DNA of 6,408 bases from JBDTMC01 sp039934475 (GTDB lineage: Bacteria; Acidobacteriota; Terriglobia; Bryobacterales; Bryobacteraceae). The stretch covers positions 1-6,408 of the forward strand of contig JBDTMC010000454.1 of NCBI GenBank assembly GCA_039934475.1. Direction: 5' to 3'. The notes under the pieces were generated by a model. The model worked only from the letters and a program-made list of their open reading frames with translations, searched no databases and had not been told where the DNA came from. The translations under genes were made by a program, and so were the position numbers. Shown piece after piece: positions 5,515 to 6,408 of the stretch. Position 1 is the first letter of the stretch, and every line of letters starts with the position of its first letter.

Positions 5515-6384
5515 ATGGCTAAAGTCCTACTCGCCGGAGCGACCGGGAATTTGGGCCGGCATGTGCTTCGTCAACTGGGTGTCCATGGCCACTACGTCCG
5601 CGCACTCGTGCGACGAGAGACCCAGGCCGCCGATCTCCGCGGTTTCGCTCAGGAAATCGTGTTCGCCGACCTTACCCAAGCTGACACTCTTTCCGCGTGT
5701 TGCCACGACATCGACACGGTCATCTCCGCCGCCGGCGCGAGCGTCGACATCAACACATCCTCCCGCCAAACCTTCAGGGAGATCGATTTCGAAGGCAACC
5801 GCAACCTGCTCGAAGAAGCCATCCGCGGTCAAATCCGCAAATTCGTCTACGTTTCCGCCCTCACGTCAACCGAAACGGCGCACACCGCCTACCTGCGCGC
5901 CAAGGAAGACTTCGCCGCTTTGGTCATGAAATCCGGTCTCGACTACCAGATCCTCCGGCCTACCGGCTTCTTCTCGGCTTTCGCTTTTCTCGCTGGCATG
6001 GCCCGCGAACGTTCGCTCCCCTTGATCGGTGAGGGAACCGCAAAAACGAACCCAATTGACGACGAAGAGGTCGCCACCGCGTGCGTCGAAGCCATTCAAT
6101 CGGAGATCCGCGAGCTGGCCCTCGGAGGTCCGGATATCCTCACCCGCAAAGAGATCCTCGACCTCGTCTTCCACGCCATCGGCAGGGAACCGCGCTATCA
6201 ACGCATTCCCGCAGTCGTCGTGAAGGTGGCAGGTGCGGCTATGGGCCTCTTCAACCCTCGCAAGCGCGACCTCACCGAGTTCTATCTCGCCGTCGGCGCT
6301 CACGATTGCATCGCACCGCCCTACGGCCGCCGCCGTCTCGCCGACTATTTCGGCGCTTTAAACCGTTCGTCTATCTCCACCTGA
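5515..6384 (+). CDS. Atypical SDR, NAD(P)-binding protein of the NmrA/NDUFA9-like group
   Basis: A 289-residue Rossmann-fold protein. The N-terminus carries the atypical-SDR dinucleotide motif GATGNLGRHV (8-17), with an Arg-rich strand end RALVRR (29-34) that hints at NADP(H). Further landmarks are an acidic strand end VFADLT (49-54), DTVISAAGA (67-75), NRNLLEEA (95-102), KFVYVSAL (109-116) and YLRAK (126-130), which fits YxxxK. LRPTGFFSAF (147-156) follows, as in NmrA and NDUFA9-like proteins. The C-terminal part (about 178-289) is the variable substrate or regulatory domain, ending naturally with GRRRLADYFGALNR. Members act as reductases, redox sensors or complex-assembly factors; the sequence does not decide which. 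There is no signal peptide. Only 3 nt separate it from the 59-aa membrane protein, suggesting that protein could tether or regulate it. Family assignment is strong, role open. Confidence 0.9.
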   Translation: MAKVLLAGATGNLGRHVLRQLGVHGHYVRALVRRETQAADLRGFAQEIVFADLTQADTLSACCHDIDTVISAAGASVDINTSSRQTFREIDFEGNRNLLEEAIRGQIRKFVYVSALTSTETAHTAYLRAKEDFAALVMKSGLDYQILRPTGFFSAFAFLAGMARERSLPLIGEGTAKTNPIDDEEVATACVEAIQSEIRELALGGPDILTRKEILDLVFHAIGREPRYQRIPAVVVKVAGAAMGLFNPRKRDLTEFYLAVGAHDCIAPPYGRRRLADYFGALNRSSIST

Positions 6385-6407
6385 TACCCGTTGGCCAGCC
6401 GGTTGGT
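6345..6407 (-). CDS. Possible C-terminus of a convergent gene, cut by the right edge
   Basis: On the minus strand, from 6407 to a TAG at 6347-6345, one frame reads a natural-looking 20-residue tail (TNRLANGYQVEIDERFKAPK) with mostly G/C third positions. The other two minus frames stop sooner and look less protein-like. If real, a gene from the right would overlap the end of the atypical SDR by about 40 nt tail to tail, which is unusual but possible. The evidence is short and chance is a real alternative. No family recognised. Confidence 0.3.
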   Translation of the reverse strand, partial: TNRLANGYQVEIDERFKAPK

Positions 6408-6408
6408 C

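Overview
The window is GC-rich, densely packed bacterial chromosome. Gene content and protein style (short gaps, ATGA overlaps, a MOFRL-type glycerate kinase, a stand-alone small transaldolase) suggest an Acidobacteriota-like soil bacterium. That assignment is a guess from style; there is no rRNA or other firm marker here. I see no mobile element, tRNA, rRNA, CRISPR array or phage gene, and no stretch longer than about 75 bases without a gene.

Left block, plus strand (2-3045). A classical short-chain dehydrogenase (SDR) cut by the left edge is followed after 6 nt by shikimate kinase (aroK). After 4 nt comes a MOFRL-type glycerate 2-kinase, which overlaps a 117-aa TPR protein by ATGA. These four read as one transcription unit. 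A small multi-pass membrane protein follows after 41 nt with its own strong Shine-Dalgarno; it may belong to the same unit.

Middle block, minus strand (5258 down to 3061). An unrecognised 97-aa protein overlaps (ATGA) a fumarylacetoacetate-hydrolase-family enzyme. Next, after 15 nt, comes a transaldolase with a GTG start, and then, after 18 nt, a single-pass DUF3592-like protein. The left and middle blocks converge with only 15 nt between them and no clear terminator.

Right block, plus strand (5332-6384). A divergent gap of 73 nt separates the middle block from a 59-aa single-pass membrane protein. After 3 nt follows an NmrA/NDUFA9-like atypical SDR. The last 60 or so bases may also hold the C-terminus of a convergent gene entering from the right.

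Taken together this is mostly housekeeping and central-carbon metabolism. Glycerate kinase feeds 2-phosphoglycerate towards PEP, transaldolase interconverts erythrose-4-phosphate, and shikimate kinase lies on the pathway that starts from those two compounds. I found no convincing new defence, mobile or signalling system. The less ordinary items are the small membrane proteins, the unknown 97-aa gene and the tight translational coupling.
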